A stretch of DNA of 64,000 bases from the NCBI GenBank assembly GCA_010015655.1, contig ML976658.1, forward strand, positions 1,162,303 through 1,226,302, written 5' to 3'. Below, in pieces: positions 1 to 11,906 of the stretch. Each line of letters begins with the position of its first letter. The stretch's first letter is position 1. Made by a program: the position numbers and the translations under genes. This DNA comes from Bimuria novae-zelandiae CBS 107.79 (lineage: Eukaryota > Ascomycota > Dothideomycetes > Pleosporales > Didymosphaeriaceae). The notes below the pieces were generated by a model, which saw nothing but the letters and a program-made list of their open reading frames with translations, made no database searches and was not told where the DNA came from.

Positions 1-440
1 AGGCTCTCACACCTTGTTCCAATCTAGGTTAGGATAGTAAGGTATCGTGGTACTTTATAGATTATTTAGTAGTATAAGTTAATGCGACACTTAGCGCGAG
101 CTAAATAATTTAATTTTATAATAAATAAAATAACTATTAGTTTATATAGGAAAACGTACTCGCATAGAAAATATATAAGTTAACTATAAGAAGCGTAATA
201 AAGGAAACCTGTCCTGTATATATATTCTCCTCGTCCTATAGAATCCTATGGTGTCCTATATCCTGACTTCGTGGGATCCCATGGGATTTCCTGGGACGTC
301 ACGTGACCAGGGTCACGTGGTCCCACGGTGTCCTATAGCCTTGGCGTCTAAAACAGCCTAGGACATTACGTAAGCCTAAGGTATGGCCTAAGTGCCGTCA
401 TAAGGCCCGTTATCCTACTATTAACTTTTAGATTATAATA
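1..440 (-). repeat. R2 3' LTR (left edge cut by the window)
   Basis: Same LTR family as 31031-31655 and as the complete solo copy at 42570-43014 (445 bp). By comparison with that copy only about 5-6 bases are missing at the left. The end near 431-440 (gattataata) matches gattgtaaca at 31646-31655, with transitions. Two CACGTG boxes are present at 300-305 and 314-319. Confidence 0.85.
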
Positions 441-553
441 CTATCCTCCTCCTTCCTCTGCATGTCCTTATGCAATAGCTAATATCCTTTTAAAGTATCT
501 TTTATTATTATTTTGTTAGAGATTAAATAAACTTAGTTAGTTAGACTACTATA

Positions 554-756
554 ATGTCTTATAAGTACTACACGAAGAAGGACTTAACCTATAAACTATT
601 TTTCTTTAAAATATAGTATAGCAACTATTATAAGAATAGCGTTATAAAATATAAAATAGTAAAACCTATAGTTTTAAATTTCTTCTAAATTAATTTTAAA
701 ATTAATAGACTCGAGCGCCTAGAAGAGGTAGTAATAGTTAAAAAGAAAATAGTTAT
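554..756 (+). pseudogene. R2 antisense ORF, N-terminal part
   Basis: This open frame runs on the plus strand, opposite to R2 gag-pol, starting at ATG 554 next to the 3' LTR. It has 67 codons with two stops (TAG, TAA). It contains Y-S-N-Y-Y followed by K-Y, which would read C-x2-C-x7-C if the TAT/TAC codons were once TGT/TGC, the usual RIP change. The frame is cut by insertion of R1 and resumes in phase at 20142. Cys-motif plus coiled-coil reading frames also occur at the same place in E1 and R1. Function unknown. Confidence is moderate because the stop density alone would not prove coding. Confidence 0.5.
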
Positions 757-1234
757 TATTATAAGACGCTCACACCTTATTCTAATCTAGGTTAGGGCAG
801 TAAGGTATCGTGGTACTTCATAGATTATTTAGTAGTATAAGTTAATGCAACACTTAGCGCGAGGCTAAATAATTTAATCTTATAATAAAATAAGATAACT
901 TATTAATTTATATAAGAGAACGTACTCGCACAGAAGATATATAAGTTAACTATAAGAAAAGAAATAATATAGAAGAATTTACTATACTATATACTAGTCT
1001 ATTTCTTCCTTTGTCTTTAGGTAATCTAGCCCCCTTAGCAGATTGCCTTAGTTTAAAGCTTTTAGTAAATTACCTTAATCTAGAGCTATTATTAAATTAG
1101 AGTTACGTAACTCTAGCTAATATAAGCAATCCCGTAAGTCCTTATAAGCTAGCTATAATATAACTTTATTTATCTCCCCCTATTTATTCTTATTTATAGT
1201 TATATTACTATCTAGGTTTTTTAAGCTTATAATA
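757..1234 (-). repeat. R1 3' LTR
   Basis: Pairs with 19659-20136 at the same length. The ends are mutated from TG...CA (now TA...TA by transitions). It shares about 200 bp of its U5-side sequence with the R2 LTR but has a different U3. Confidence 0.9.
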
Positions 1235-1373
1235 TTATCCTCCCTCTTAAAGTAATTATCTTAATACTTATTATTTTATAATTATATGGCGGCGCTAGCG
1301 TGCGCGCGTATAAGTAGCTATTAAGACTTTTACTATAAGTCTGCCTTATGCTTTTCTTATTGCTTACCTAACT
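1235..1373. other. R1 internal tract next to the 3' LTR
   Basis: Noncoding tract between the 3' LTR and the antisense ORF start. On the minus strand it would hold the R1 polypurine tract and 3' untranslated leader. It is too mutated to define the tract. Confidence 0.4.
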
Positions 1374-1820
1374 ATGCCTAAAGTCTTAATAACATCTTCT
1401 AACTAACGTCGCTAAGACTAGATAAAGGCTATTCTAGACGCAGACGTTAAAATACTAATTTTATATAGGCGTTATAAAGAGAAGGGGCTAAAGTATATAA
1501 TAAAATTATTTATTAGCTTCTACGCCTACTATATTTAGGTAAAAGTTTAGTATAGTTTAGTTCTAACGCGGACTAAGCGTTAGAAGATAAAAGTGGAGTA
1601 ATTTTACTTTTAAAGTAATATTTTTTACTTAAAGGAGGAACTAGCTTAAAGAAAGTAAAAGTTATTTAATATTTAAAAAAAAAGTATTATCACGAGTTAA
1701 AAAAATTATATTAATAAAAAAGCTAGAGTATTTAGATCGTAATGCTAGAATTTTAATATCTTTTTCTTTTAAAAGTATAGACGCCAGCGCCCTTATTTTA
1801 TTTTTAATATTATTACTTAT
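1374..1820 (+). pseudogene. R1 antisense ORF (Cys-motif frame), part 1
   Basis: Plus-strand frame from ATG 1374, between the R1 3' LTR and the end of pol. It has exactly 149 codons to the E1 insertion and then continues in phase at 8518. All 13 stops are TAA or TAG. Codons 31-41 read Y-R-R-Y-K-E-K-G-L-K-Y, and a second block Y-A-Y-Y-I-Q-V-K-V-Q-Y follows. Both fit C-x2-C-x6-C with every Cys turned to Tyr by G-to-A change. A lysine/glutamate-rich segment follows. The stop density is no lower than expected by chance, so the call rests on the Cys pattern and on equivalent positions in E1 and R2. Function unknown. Confidence 0.45.
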
Positions 1821-2248
1821 TGTTAGGATCTGTAATTAGCATCACCAGGCTAACATTCTGAGACGACCAAGGTCTTATGGGAGCCAATGGTGGCACAGCA
1901 ATGGGCGGGTCACGTGACTGCTCGAAGCGCTCGAAGCGAGCAAGTCGAGCATGTGCAGAAAGCCAAGGCTGCGCTTGACATGCTCAAAGCGAGCAAGTCG
2001 AGCATACTAAGTATATAAGAACATGAGGATGGACTCTTCCACCTCGTGTTTAATCTTGTTTATCAATCTATCGTTTGGATCTAACTAAGCAACCTTGTTG
2101 ATTTGATTATACTATACACACCTTTGATACTAACACCCTAGTGACAAGCGTAAGCTATTACTACGACCCTCTCTTGTCCTACTAGTATTCCTGCCCGAAA
2201 ACCAACCTTAGCCCCTTAGGGATTAGCTATCTCTTTAGGATTTTAACA
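1821..2248 (+). repeat. E1 5' LTR
   Basis: 428 bp, TG...CA ends. U3 has a CACGTG box (1911-1916) and a 19-bp direct repeat at 1934-1952 and 1987-2005. A TATA-like stretch (tatataag) follows near 2012. The last 200 bp or so match solo LTRs S1 and S7. Confidence 0.97.
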
Positions 2249-2265
2249 TTTTGAACACCCTTAAC

Positions 2266-4190
2266 ATGAATACAAATAGGACCCCTATCTCTTCTATAGC
2301 TTTAGACAACTAGGTCACCCCTATAGGGGATGGCAAGAACAAGGCGCATAAACCCGACTTATATAATAGCAATCGTACCCTCCTCGATACCTAGCTCTTA
2401 CAGCTAGACCTCTACTTCTTTAACTAGAACTAAGACTTTAAAGATAAAAAGAAGGTTATCTTCGCTACGACCTACATACAAGGAAGCGCTAAAGAATAGA
2501 TCTATCCCTACTTAGTTAAGTACTTGGACATGGACTACGACAACGAAGATAAAAAATATATTAATAAGCATGCTAATGCAATTGACGTTATTAAGGACTA
2601 CGATAACTTTAAGACATATCTTTAATAAATATTTAAAATCGCTAACAAAATAGCTATCGCTAAACGAGCAATCTAAACAGTTCGCTAACACCAATTTATA
2701 GCTAAATACACTATCGAGTTTCGCAAGTATGTAGTGTAACTTAACTAGGAGGATAAATCTCTTAAGATAATGTATAAATAAGGCCTTAAACGCAATGTGC
2801 GCGAAGAACTTCTACGTAATAGTATAAAGATAGAAACCTTAGAAGAACTATACGAAGAGACTATCCGCATTAACAGGGAATAGTTCGCTTTGCAGGAGGA
2901 ATTCCGCAAGAACCCAAGGAACGCTAGTTTTGGACGATAGGCACCTATAGTCTACAGGGCGCCACCGAAAACACCTCAACGCCAGCAACGTAACTACTAT
3001 GGACCCCAACCTATAGAAGATATCTAGTTTAACAACCTAGAAAAGGGAACAGGAAAGGCTATAGGCTTCCAAAAGCCTAACTAACGTATCTTAGATGGAA
3101 CCCGACGATAGGGGACCGAGACGCGTAAATGCTTTACATGTGGCAAACTAGGCCACATCGCCAGGAACTGCAGATCTAGGAACAAGGTCATTAGACAGTT
3201 AAACGTACTATCCGTCGACAAGGAAACCACCGACAAAGAATGGCAGGTAATAGACGCCGTTAAGCAGATCGACATCCACGACGAAGAATTAGAGTAATTA
3301 GAATTACCTAACTTACGACTCTACAAGGATGCACACGAAAGTTCGAATAATAAAGGGAAGGAGAAGGAACTAATACCTTAATTTCCTACACCTTACCCTA
3401 GCTAGAGCAAACCTGTTACTAGCAAGACGACAAATGTTTTTAACTTCTTAGAAAAACACTAACCAAGGGAAGGAGATTTTAGGTTTACAGCAATAGAACA
3501 ACAAGACTACGTAGAAGTATTTTTTTACGCTTACTAACCTAACCTAGTTAGTAAAGCGGCACGAGAAATGGCGGACCACCACTACGCCTATAAAGACCCT
3601 AAGAAGAAATACCCGAACGAAAGCCCGAACTACAAACCACAGTACGACCTGGACCACCGTAACCCTACGCATGAGACTATACGATGGACCCTCTATAGAG
3701 AAGACTAATATACTATTTATTACTAAGCTAAGGAATACAGTTACTTTCCCTAAACGTACTAATAATATAGGTAGGAGTAATTTAACTGCCCTATCGCCTA
3801 TTGTAACGTTCACCTCTAGGACAAGCGCAAAACGCGATACTTTTTACATTTTAACTAAGCGCTAAACTAAGTAATATTACTACTAGTTAATAGAAAATGC
3901 GTATCTAACAAATGGCAAACATGCTTACACCCTAATTATAAGGAACATAAAGAGTAAAAAGAAAAGCATGGGTTCAATCGCATACTAAAAGGGACTACGA
4001 CCCTCAGGATTAAAACAGTAACGAAGGAAGAAGACAGTGAAGCTCTCCTAGAAAAGGCCTAGCAGCAGCCTTAGGAGAAGAAGAAGGAAGGACACCTTAA
4101 TCCTACAGAGCCACCCATAGAAAAGATGTCTTTTTTAGACCTAGGCTTAGGAAGGAAGATGCCTTCAGAGAACTAAATACTATAAATAGT
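2266..4190 (+). pseudogene. E1 gag (nucleocapsid), RIP-inactivated
   Basis: Gag binds and packages element RNA. The reading starts at ATG 2266, 17 bp after the LTR, and stays in one frame past the zinc knuckle at 3130-3168 (C-F-T-C-G-K-L-G-H-I-A-R-N-C, a perfect CX2CX4HX4C). Upstream codons resemble a capsid region rich in Lys, Glu and Asp. Stops are scattered TAA/TAG at likely Gln or Trp codons. The boundary with pol is unclear between about 3550 and 4200, where no frame is clean. The protease lies in the frame reached by a -1 shift from gag. Confidence 0.85.
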
Positions 4191-4199
4191 TAGGTATTA

Positions 4200-7100
4200 A
4201 TTAAGCTACCGGTACAGCTTAAAGAAACATAGATGAAAGCCATGCTGGACTTAGGAGCACAGGAAAGCTATGTGTCGAGAAAAGCACTTAATAGAGCAGG
4301 ACTCTATAAGCGCAAGAAGGCTATGCCCTATGCTATCCATATCGCGAATGGATAACTGATGCCCGGCAAAGCAACGATTAAATACGAGGTCGAAACTACC
4401 CTCACGATCTATGGACACTAGGAATTAATTACCCTCGACATTATTAAGGAAGCCAATTACGACGTGATTTTAAGACTACCCTAGTTAAGGAAGCACAACC
4501 CCACGATTAACTAAGAGAGAAAAAAGCTATCCTTTAAGCGCTGCAACTGTGCATTGCAAGCAAAGCCTACGCATTAACAGAGCATAATAGTAGATGAGAG
4601 AGCTATTAACACTATAGTCTCGCGATAGATAGTCGAAAAACGGAAGAAACCCTTGGCAGACGCTGGCAGGAACCACCAGGTCACAAAGCGCAAGAAGATG
4701 GATGAAAGCACAAACCATGAAATTCCGGAATGCTATCGAGCATGGAATCATATGTTCACCGAGAGAGAAGGAAAAGCAAACCTTCCAGAACATTAGCCCT
4801 GGGATCTAGCGATAGACCTAGTAGAAGGAAAAACGCCACCCTTTGGACCACTATATAGCAAGACTAGAAAAGAACTCTAACAAGAGAAAGAATTCATCGA
4901 GACAAATCTTGCGAAAGGATACATACGACTATTAAAGTTACTAGCAGCCAGCCCTTTCATGTTTATTATAAAGAAAGACGGCACACCACGACCATGTATT
5001 AACTATAGGAAGATTAACGACATAATAATTAAAAATTAATACCCACTACTAAATATCTTAGAATTAAGAGACTAACTCTTAAGAGCCAAACGTTTCACAC
5101 TAATAGATTTACGAGATAGATACCACCTCATACGAATTAAGAAAGGTAATAAGTAGAAGACAGCGTTTAGATCACGCTATAGACTATTTAAATACATAGT
5201 TATGCCTTTTAGACTCACTAACGCACCAGCAAACTTCTAAGCACTAGTTAACTACGTACTCTATAACTATCTAGACATATTCGTTATCGCATACATGGAC
5301 AATATACTCGTTTACTCTAAGAACGATTCAGATCATGTTCCGCATGTATAGACGGTGTTAACAGCATTAGATAAGGCACACCTTAAAATTAAGCTAAAGA
5401 AGTGTAAATAGCACGTAACATAACTTAAATTCTTAGGATACGTTATTAGCATAGAAGGAATTAAAGTTGTATCTAACAAGATTAAATGCATTAAGAACTA
5501 GCTAATACTAAAGACGGTGAAGAACATCTAAGAATTCTTAAGATTCTATAGATTTAATTAATAATTTATTAAAGACTATGCAAGGATCACGATACTACTT
5601 ATAAACCTTACGAGAAAGGACACACTATTTATATAGACTATAGAGTGTGGAATATTATTCTAACTCTTAAAAACTGCATGCATTATGCCACCAGTACTCA
5701 TCCACTTTAGGGATGGAAAACCACTACGAATCGAAACGGACGTAAGCGACCTCGCAATAGGCGCCTGCGCAAAACAAGAGAAAGATAGTAAATAGCACCC
5801 TATTACATATTACTCATGCAAGTTTACCGACACGGAAGCACGATATAACGTACACGATAAAGAACTATACGTAATTATTAAAATACTAAAGCACTAGAGA
5901 ATTTACGCTCTTAGCTACTCTACACTTAAGATCTTCACGGACTATAAGAACCTTACACGCTTCACGACCACGAAGGAACTTACGCTAAGATAGGCAAGAT
6001 AGTTAGAAACGCTTAGATAATATAAATTCAAGATCGTATACACACCTAGTAAAGAAAACGGACAAGCAGACGCACTTAGCCGACGACACGATCTTGCAGG
6101 AGATAAAGTTAAAACCTACTCTGTAATACTAAAATAAAATCCCGACGGTTCTTTAGAACCTACGGCAGAACTTAATTAACTCCTTATACTTACACGAAAA
6201 GTACCTAAAGAACAGCAGACAGAGGTCATACGACAATACCACGACGACCCTGTATACGGACACCCTAGAATTAAAAAGATAATAGAACTAATCCAGAGGA
6301 ACTACAGCTTTAAAGGAATTAAGGAAGCAGTAGCAACCTATATACGCAAATATGCAGAATGCCAACGCAATAAATATATAACACATCTTAAGTACGGAGA
6401 GATGCAAGCTATCCAGATACCCATAGTACTATAGGAAGACATCGCAATGGACTTTGTAACTGGACTACCTAAGTCAAAAGACCCAGTAACAGGAATAAGC
6501 TACGACGTAATACTGGTAATCGTATGCAGATTCACTAAATACGTGGAACTATTACCATGTTAAAAAACGACTACGGCTAAGGAACTAGCGTTTCTTATCC
6601 TAGATCGACTTATACGACACCATGGCATTCCAAAGATAATTATCAGCGACAGAGACAAGCTCTTTACTTTAAACTACTGGATAATACTCATGGTACTTAT
6701 TGGAACAAAACGAAAACTATTAACAGCCTACCACCTACAGACGGACGGACAAACAGAACGTACGAATTAAACAATAGAAACGTACCTACGCATCTACTGT
6801 AACAACCAGAAAAATAACTAGATTTCCCTACTACTAATGGCACAATTAGCATATAATAACAAGATATTAGTAGTAACTGGATATACACCGTTCTATGCAA
6901 ACCACGAAAGACACCTACATCTCTTTAATTAGATATTTCCTACTACTATTAGAACGGAAGAAGCCATCAAAACGGCCATAAAAATAAAAGAAATACATTA
7001 ATAACTCCGAGAGAACCTCGAGAAAGCTCAACAGCAAAGCATTTCCTACACCAACAAAAAACGAAAAACGGCACCTCAACTAAAGAAGGGGGATAAAGCA

Positions 7101-7505
7101 TATCTACTTACAAAAAATCTTCGAACCCAGAAGAAAAAGCACAAGAAACTAGGTTATGTCAAGGTCGAACTATTTTTTATTTCTAAACAAATATCACCGG
7201 TTAACTACTAATTGGAATTACCATCAGACGCAAAGATACACCCGATATTCTATATAGACCAATTAGAACCAGCAGACCCTAAAACACTAGTCGAAACTAC
7301 CTTCTATCACTAACTAGAGGAAGAAAACGAATTCGAAGTTAAACAAATACTATAACACACGGATTAGCCACGCACATATCTTATTAAATAGAAAAGATAC
7401 CTACATAGCAAGAACATATAGGAACCTAAGGAAAACTTAGCAAACTACAAACAACTACTCTACTAATACTACAGAAATATACCTAAGAGCCGCTCGCGGT
7501 TGTAG
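4200..7505 (+). pseudogene. E1 pol: protease, RT, RNase H, integrase, chromodomain
   Basis: One uninterrupted phase apart from RIP stops. The protease active site reads D-L-G at 4248-4256 (expected D-S-G; TCA to TTA). RT has I-N-Y-R-K-I-N-D near 5000 and the catalytic box Y-M-D-N at 5292-5303 (second Asp lost, G to A). The RNase H start E-T-D-V-S-D is near 5740. The integrase zinc region starts near 6238, and its catalytic core shows A-M-D-F, I-I-S-D-R-D and a later Glu helix. A C-terminal chromodomain at about 7326-7460 reads Y-L-I-K, then a stop in place of Trp, then K-R-Y, and later E-P-K-E-N-L. This defines a chromovirus, known to use the domain for chromatin targeting. The frame ends at TAG 7503-7505, overlapping the antisense ORF tail to tail by 23 nt. 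Confidence 0.93.
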
Positions 7506-7986
7506 GCAAGGTACCAGAGTAATTATCTAACAACCCTAGTGTCGACCACATTAGAGGAGAGAAGCCAACAGTGGCTGCCACGATAAGATAGTCCTCTAAC
7601 GCAGCCTCTGCTTCCAACTCTCTAGCAGCATCTATTTTGGATATAAGATATTGCGCCTTCTTCTTAGCACGCTCCTTAGCCTGCTATAATATTTTCTTAT
7701 TTCGCAAAAGTTGGATTAACACTTTTGCTAACAATTTCTTATCCGCATCCACTTTCTTTTTATACTTATTACGAGTCTTGTCTAATAATGCCTATAATAA
7801 GTTTACGCAAGACTTTTGCGCACGGATGCACTCGGAACACTTTAGACAGGCGTTAGGATTGGACAACGGCATAATAATACACTTAGAGCTAGAAAGTAAG
7901 TAATAATTATAAGAGATAGAATAAATAACACTATTATAGCGAGTTTTAATGCTAAGACAGATAGCGCGGGCTTTAGCGAAAGACAT
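7483..7986 (-). pseudogene. E1 antisense ORF: Cys-rich plus coiled-coil protein, nearly intact
   Basis: Minus-strand frame from ATG 7986 to TAG 7483, 167 codons, with only two internal stops (codons 65 and 101, both TAG at likely Gln codons), far fewer than chance in this DNA. Residues 47-60 read A-C-L-K-C-S-E-C plus I-R-A-Q-K-S-C, giving C-x2-C-x2-C-x6-C. Residues 69-128 are rich in Lys, Arg, Glu and Ala and look coiled-coil. The C-terminus is hydrophobic and then Ser/Thr/Gly-rich. It lies between pol and the 3' LTR, convergent with pol. The layout recalls Cys-motif hypothetical proteins that are common near fungal retroelements (from memory, unverified). An in-frame TTG at 8016 is a less likely start. 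Function unknown; nucleic-acid binding is only a guess. Confidence 0.75.
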
Positions 7987-8066
7987 TGTAATAAAACGCA
8001 CTAAGAAGCGGGGCAACTAAACTTTATCTATTTAGTAAGATAGGTTATGTAATTTGAGGACAAATT

Positions 8067-8084
8067 GTTGGAGAGAGGGGGTGA
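8067..8084 (+). promoter_or_regulatory. E1 polypurine tract
   Basis: A purine-rich run ttggagagagggggtga lies immediately before the 3' LTR. This is the expected position of the plus-strand DNA synthesis primer of an LTR element. Confidence 0.8.
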
Positions 8085-8512
8085 TGTTAGGATCTGTAAT
8101 TAGCATCACCAGGCTAACATTCTGAGACGACCAAGGTCTTATGGGAGCCAATAGTGGCACAGCAATGGGCGGGTCACGTGACTGCTCGAAGCGCTTAAAG
8201 CGAGCAAGTCGAGCATGTGCAGAAAGCCAAGGCTGCGCTCGACATGCTTAAAGCGAGCAAGTCGAGCATACTAAGTATATAAGAACATGAGGATGGACTC
8301 TTCCACCTCGTGTTCAATCTTGTTTATTAATCTATCGTTTGGATCTGACTAAGCAACCTTGTTGATTTGATTGTGCTGTACACACCTTTAATACCAACAC
8401 CCTAGTGACAAGCGCAAGCTATTACTACGACCCTCTCCTGTCCTACTAGTATTCCTGCCCGAGAACCAACCTTAGCCCCTTAGGGATTAGCTATCTCTTT
8501 GGGATCTTAACA
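8085..8512 (+). repeat. E1 3' LTR
   Basis: 428 bp, same ends as 1821-2248. CACGTG at 8175-8180. It differs from the 5' LTR only by transitions. Confidence 0.97.
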
Positions 8513-10846
8513 CTTATATCTAACTTAGGCTAATTATAGGCTAACTTATTTACTTCTTTTAACCTTTTTACGTCTTTAAACTTTTTTAAATTTCTAGCTA
8601 ATTTAACTATAGGACTCTTAAATGCTCCGTGTAGAACTTCTCTAGCGCTATTTTATAGTTTATAAGGTTCTATACTAGTTCCTACGTGTTATAGCTCTCT
8701 AGCTATTCTTTTTATTTTACTAAGTACTTATGCTAACGTTTAATCTTTTATAAGTCCTTAATTACCTTAACTTTGTATTCTTTATTTTTAAGTTCTAAAT
8801 ATAATTCTAGTTTGGTGTCTAGTAGTGCTAGTTCTAATAATAATTTATAGAAGACTAGGTGTATACGTATATTTATAAATAGCTATAATTTAAAATTTAC
8901 TAGTCTTCTAACATCTTGTACCTTAAATAGTCTTTTTTAAAGATTATCTAACTTTTTACTTAGTCTTTTTATCTTAAAATTGTTTTATAAGAGGAGGACT
9001 TTATCCCCCTTCCTAAAAGTTAGTCTTATAATCCTTTTCTTATTTACTTATTTCGCTATTTGCTTGTTGCGTTGCGTAATATTTTTATATAGCGTCTTAT
9101 GTAGATCTTGCATAAGGCTAGCTTTATCAGCTATGTCTTTTATAACGCTTTGGATGTCTAACGGATCTTGGTGAGTCGTCGGCTCACATCCGTGGTTGGC
9201 ATAGTATGGCGAGTACCCTGTAGTCGCCGATCTTGCGCTATTGTATGCCAGCTATATTATTAGTAATAGCTTAACCTAGTTGTCCTAGAGCTTGTTTATA
9301 TATATCTAAAAGTATTATTCTAATATTTAGTTTATTCGCTTAGTTTAGTTATTTATTTTAAGGTAGAAGCTTATTGTAAGCTTATGCTTAATTCCTAATT
9401 TAGCTATAAACTTAGTCTAATATAATAATGTAAATATCTTGGCCCTGTCTATAATAAACTTTTCTAGTTATCTACCCTATAATATTAGTTTTTATTCTAC
9501 TATATAGGCTAATTTTTTTTTTACTAATATAGCTTCTTTAATTTGCACAAACCTTAACTCCTTAATAAGTTAATAAATTATAATAAAAATTAAGTTATAA
9601 AAATCTTTATTTCCTAGTGCTAATAATGCTAGTAGTTTTATAATAAAGTCTATAGTTATACTAGACTACAGTCTTAGGGGTAGCTATAGTAGTTATAAAA
9701 GGCTATAGGGCTTATATCTCTTAAGCTTATTTTTATAATAAGCTAAATAGTTGCCTAGAACCTTTTATACTACCTAGCGTAGCCTAAGGATAGTATATTT
9801 ATTTATAATCTAACGCGTTATTTTAGTAATTTTTAGGTATCCTTAGTCCTTATCTTTATATAACTTCTTAATTAGTAGCGGAGCCACTTACTTACTAATT
9901 TAGATATAGTTTTAATAGTTTCTTACTATTAATTCTGTGGCTTTATAGAGATTATACGCTTAGCGATTCTTGTCCGTGAGCCTTTTATAGTCCTGTATTC
10001 TATCCACGATTAGTCTATAATAGGTAAAGTCCACGCATTGCACTTCTAGTACTAGCGCAAGCTATATTTTATTATAATAAAGAGTTCTATCTTTCGTGTA
10101 GGTTAAGATTATAATATAGTTACCTCTATTATTTTCTTTTATAAAATCTAATTATTTACTAAGTGCGTTTATTATAGCGTTTACGTTCCCTAGTAAATAC
10201 GTAATACAAAAGTTAAATTCTACTATCTATTTAAACTATCTAGCCTGCTATTAATTAAGCTTTTTAGTTGTTATAAAGCGTGTAAGATTAAGGTAATTAA
10301 AAAATACCATTATTTAGTATTTAGCTCCTTTAAGCTACGCTTCCTATTACTTAAAATAGTTAATAATTATTAGTAGTTCTTTATTAAAAATCTTATAATT
10401 AAGTTCTACTCTTAAAAGCTTTCTTACGTAGTAGAAGACTAGTTTCTACTTCTTATTATTATATTTTTATAAAAATATAGCCCCTAGCGCATAGTCCGAT
10501 GCGTCCGTGTAGATGCAATATTACTATTCTAGGTTATATATCTATAGTAGGGGTACCGTTAAGAATAGGCGCTTTAGTTATTTAAAAGTTTTTTCCTTTA
10601 CTTTTTATAGAGGTTGCTATTTTCTTTTCTTTATAAGTTCTATTAGTAGAGTAGTAACCTTAGAGTAGTTCTTAATAAATTTATAATAAAAGTTAGTAAA
10701 GCCTAGGAAGAATTAGATATTTTTTTACTAATTTTAATAGTAGCTATTCTTCTATTATTATAATCTTTTTTAGATCCATTTTAATACCTTCCCGGGATAT
10801 TACGAATCCCAGATATTCCGTTTCTATGACGTGAAATTCGCATTTC
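8513..10846 (-). pseudogene. R1 pol 3' part: RT end, RNase H, integrase, chromodomain-like tail
   Basis: Read on the minus strand from 10846 down. RT continues after the solo LTR S1 split with C-E-F-H-V-I, then RNase H, then integrase. Around 9170-9250 the integrase core is almost unmutated (A-Y-N-S-A-R-S, then Y-Y-A-N-H-G-C-E-P). Near 8600-8690 a frame reads T-W-E-L-V-Q-N-L, fitting a chromodomain end, so R1 is probably a chromovirus. The plus-strand antisense ORF begun at 1374 continues in phase from 8518 and overlaps the pol end. Elsewhere the tract is crowded with TAA/TAG. Confidence 0.85.
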
Positions 10847-11265
10847 TGTTAAGATCTGAACATGTATGGAACAAGGAGGGCCAACGGGCCTCCAGTGGGG
10901 GTGACACTCGGCGGGGTCGCGTAACCGAGGTCACGTGACAACACCATCCAGCCAAGACTCACCAGCCATGGATGGCGATACCGTCCATGGATGGCAACGG
11001 TATCTTGGATAGTATGAATTCCTTATGTATATAACGGAACACAAATACCTTTATAGTATATGTGTTCAACCTGTTTATCAATCTATCGTTTGGATCTGAA
11101 TAAGCAACCTTGTTGATTTGATTGTGCTATACCCACCTTCGATACTAACACCCCAGTGATAAGCGCAAGCTATCACTACGACCCTCTCCCGTCCTACTAC
11201 AGTATTCCTGCCCGAGAACCAACCTTAGCCCCTTAGGGACCAGCTACCCCTTTGGGATCTTAACA
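10847..11265 (+). repeat. S1: solo LTR, little RIP
   Basis: 419 bp, TGTTAAGATC...GATCTTAACA, TSD ATTTC at 10842-10846 and 11266-11270, inserted in the R1 RT. It keeps many CpA dinucleotides and reads as a young insertion. CACGTG at 10932-10937. The 3' half matches the E1 LTR, and the whole matches S7 (59009-59465). Confidence 0.95.
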
Positions 11266-11733
11266 ATTTCTTGGGGTGTAGGAGCAATCTGTGCTCCTAT
11301 AGCTTTTGCAACACCTTGCGAACATGTTCCTTGTATTCTTCCAGGGTTCCGCTTGAGTATATTAATATGTCATCGAGGTATGCTGTGCAGAATACGTCTA
11401 AGTATTTATATAATATCTAATTTATAAGTTCCTAGAAGGTTGCTAGTGCGTTAGTTAGCCCTATTAGTATAACTATATACTTAAAGAGGCTATATTGCGT
11501 GCGAAACGCTATTTTCTACTTATAACTTTTTACTATTTAAATCCTATAGAATCTGTCTTAGACGTTAAATTTCGTAAACTACTTAGCTCCTCAGAGTCGA
11601 TCTATAAGCGCTGTTATTAAGGGTAATAGATAGTAGTTTTTAATAGTTATAGCATTTAACTATTTATAATTTATATAAAGTCGTAGCCTGCCGTCTTTCT
11701 TTTAAATAAAGAGTATAAGGAAGGCTATAGGGC
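11266..11733 (-). pseudogene. R1 RT core
   Basis: Minus-strand RT fragment between S1 and C1. The catalytic box Y-L-D-D is intact at 11369-11380, followed by I-L-I-Y-S-S. Upstream of it (11640-11705) lies the strand with R-L-R-L and I-N-Y, partly mutated. The 11266-11400 stretch is barely mutated, unlike the RIP-dense sequence to its right. The copia element C1 is inserted at the right end (TSD AGGGC). Confidence 0.9.
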
Positions 11734-11906
11734 TGTCAGATAGAATAAGCTGCGGTGAGGTCAGATCTGTATAATCGAGCAGGGACCACTTGGCTTGGCA
11801 CACTAGCAAAATATCCGAAACCAACTGAACACAGTGGAGAATACAACAAAAAAAACAATAAATACTATCAAGTTGCATTAACATCTACTTATTATACCAT
11901 TTGACA
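11734..11906 (+). repeat. C1 5' LTR
   Basis: 173 bp. It carries a run of eight A bases (caaaaaaaac) and is otherwise nearly free of RIP. Pairs with 16678-16850. Confidence 0.96.

Larger units (their letters stand above)
1821..8512 (+). mobile_element. E1: full-length Ty3/gypsy chromovirus
   Basis: Plus-strand element of 6692 bp with TSD CTTAT at 1816-1820 and 8513-8517 and two 428-bp LTRs (1821-2248, 8085-8512) beginning TGTTAG and ending TTAACA. By hand alignment the LTRs differ at about 18 sites, all transitions, with no indels. Inside are gag with a CCHC knuckle, then pol (protease, RT, RNase H, integrase, chromodomain), then a convergent antisense ORF, then a purine tract. It sits inside R1 and is less mutated than its host. 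Confidence 0.97.

Noticed and set aside
3544..3865. Overlapping open frames on both strands in E1
   Set aside because: No domain is visible and neither matches the gag or pol phase convincingly. Treated as part of the gag-pol transition of E1.
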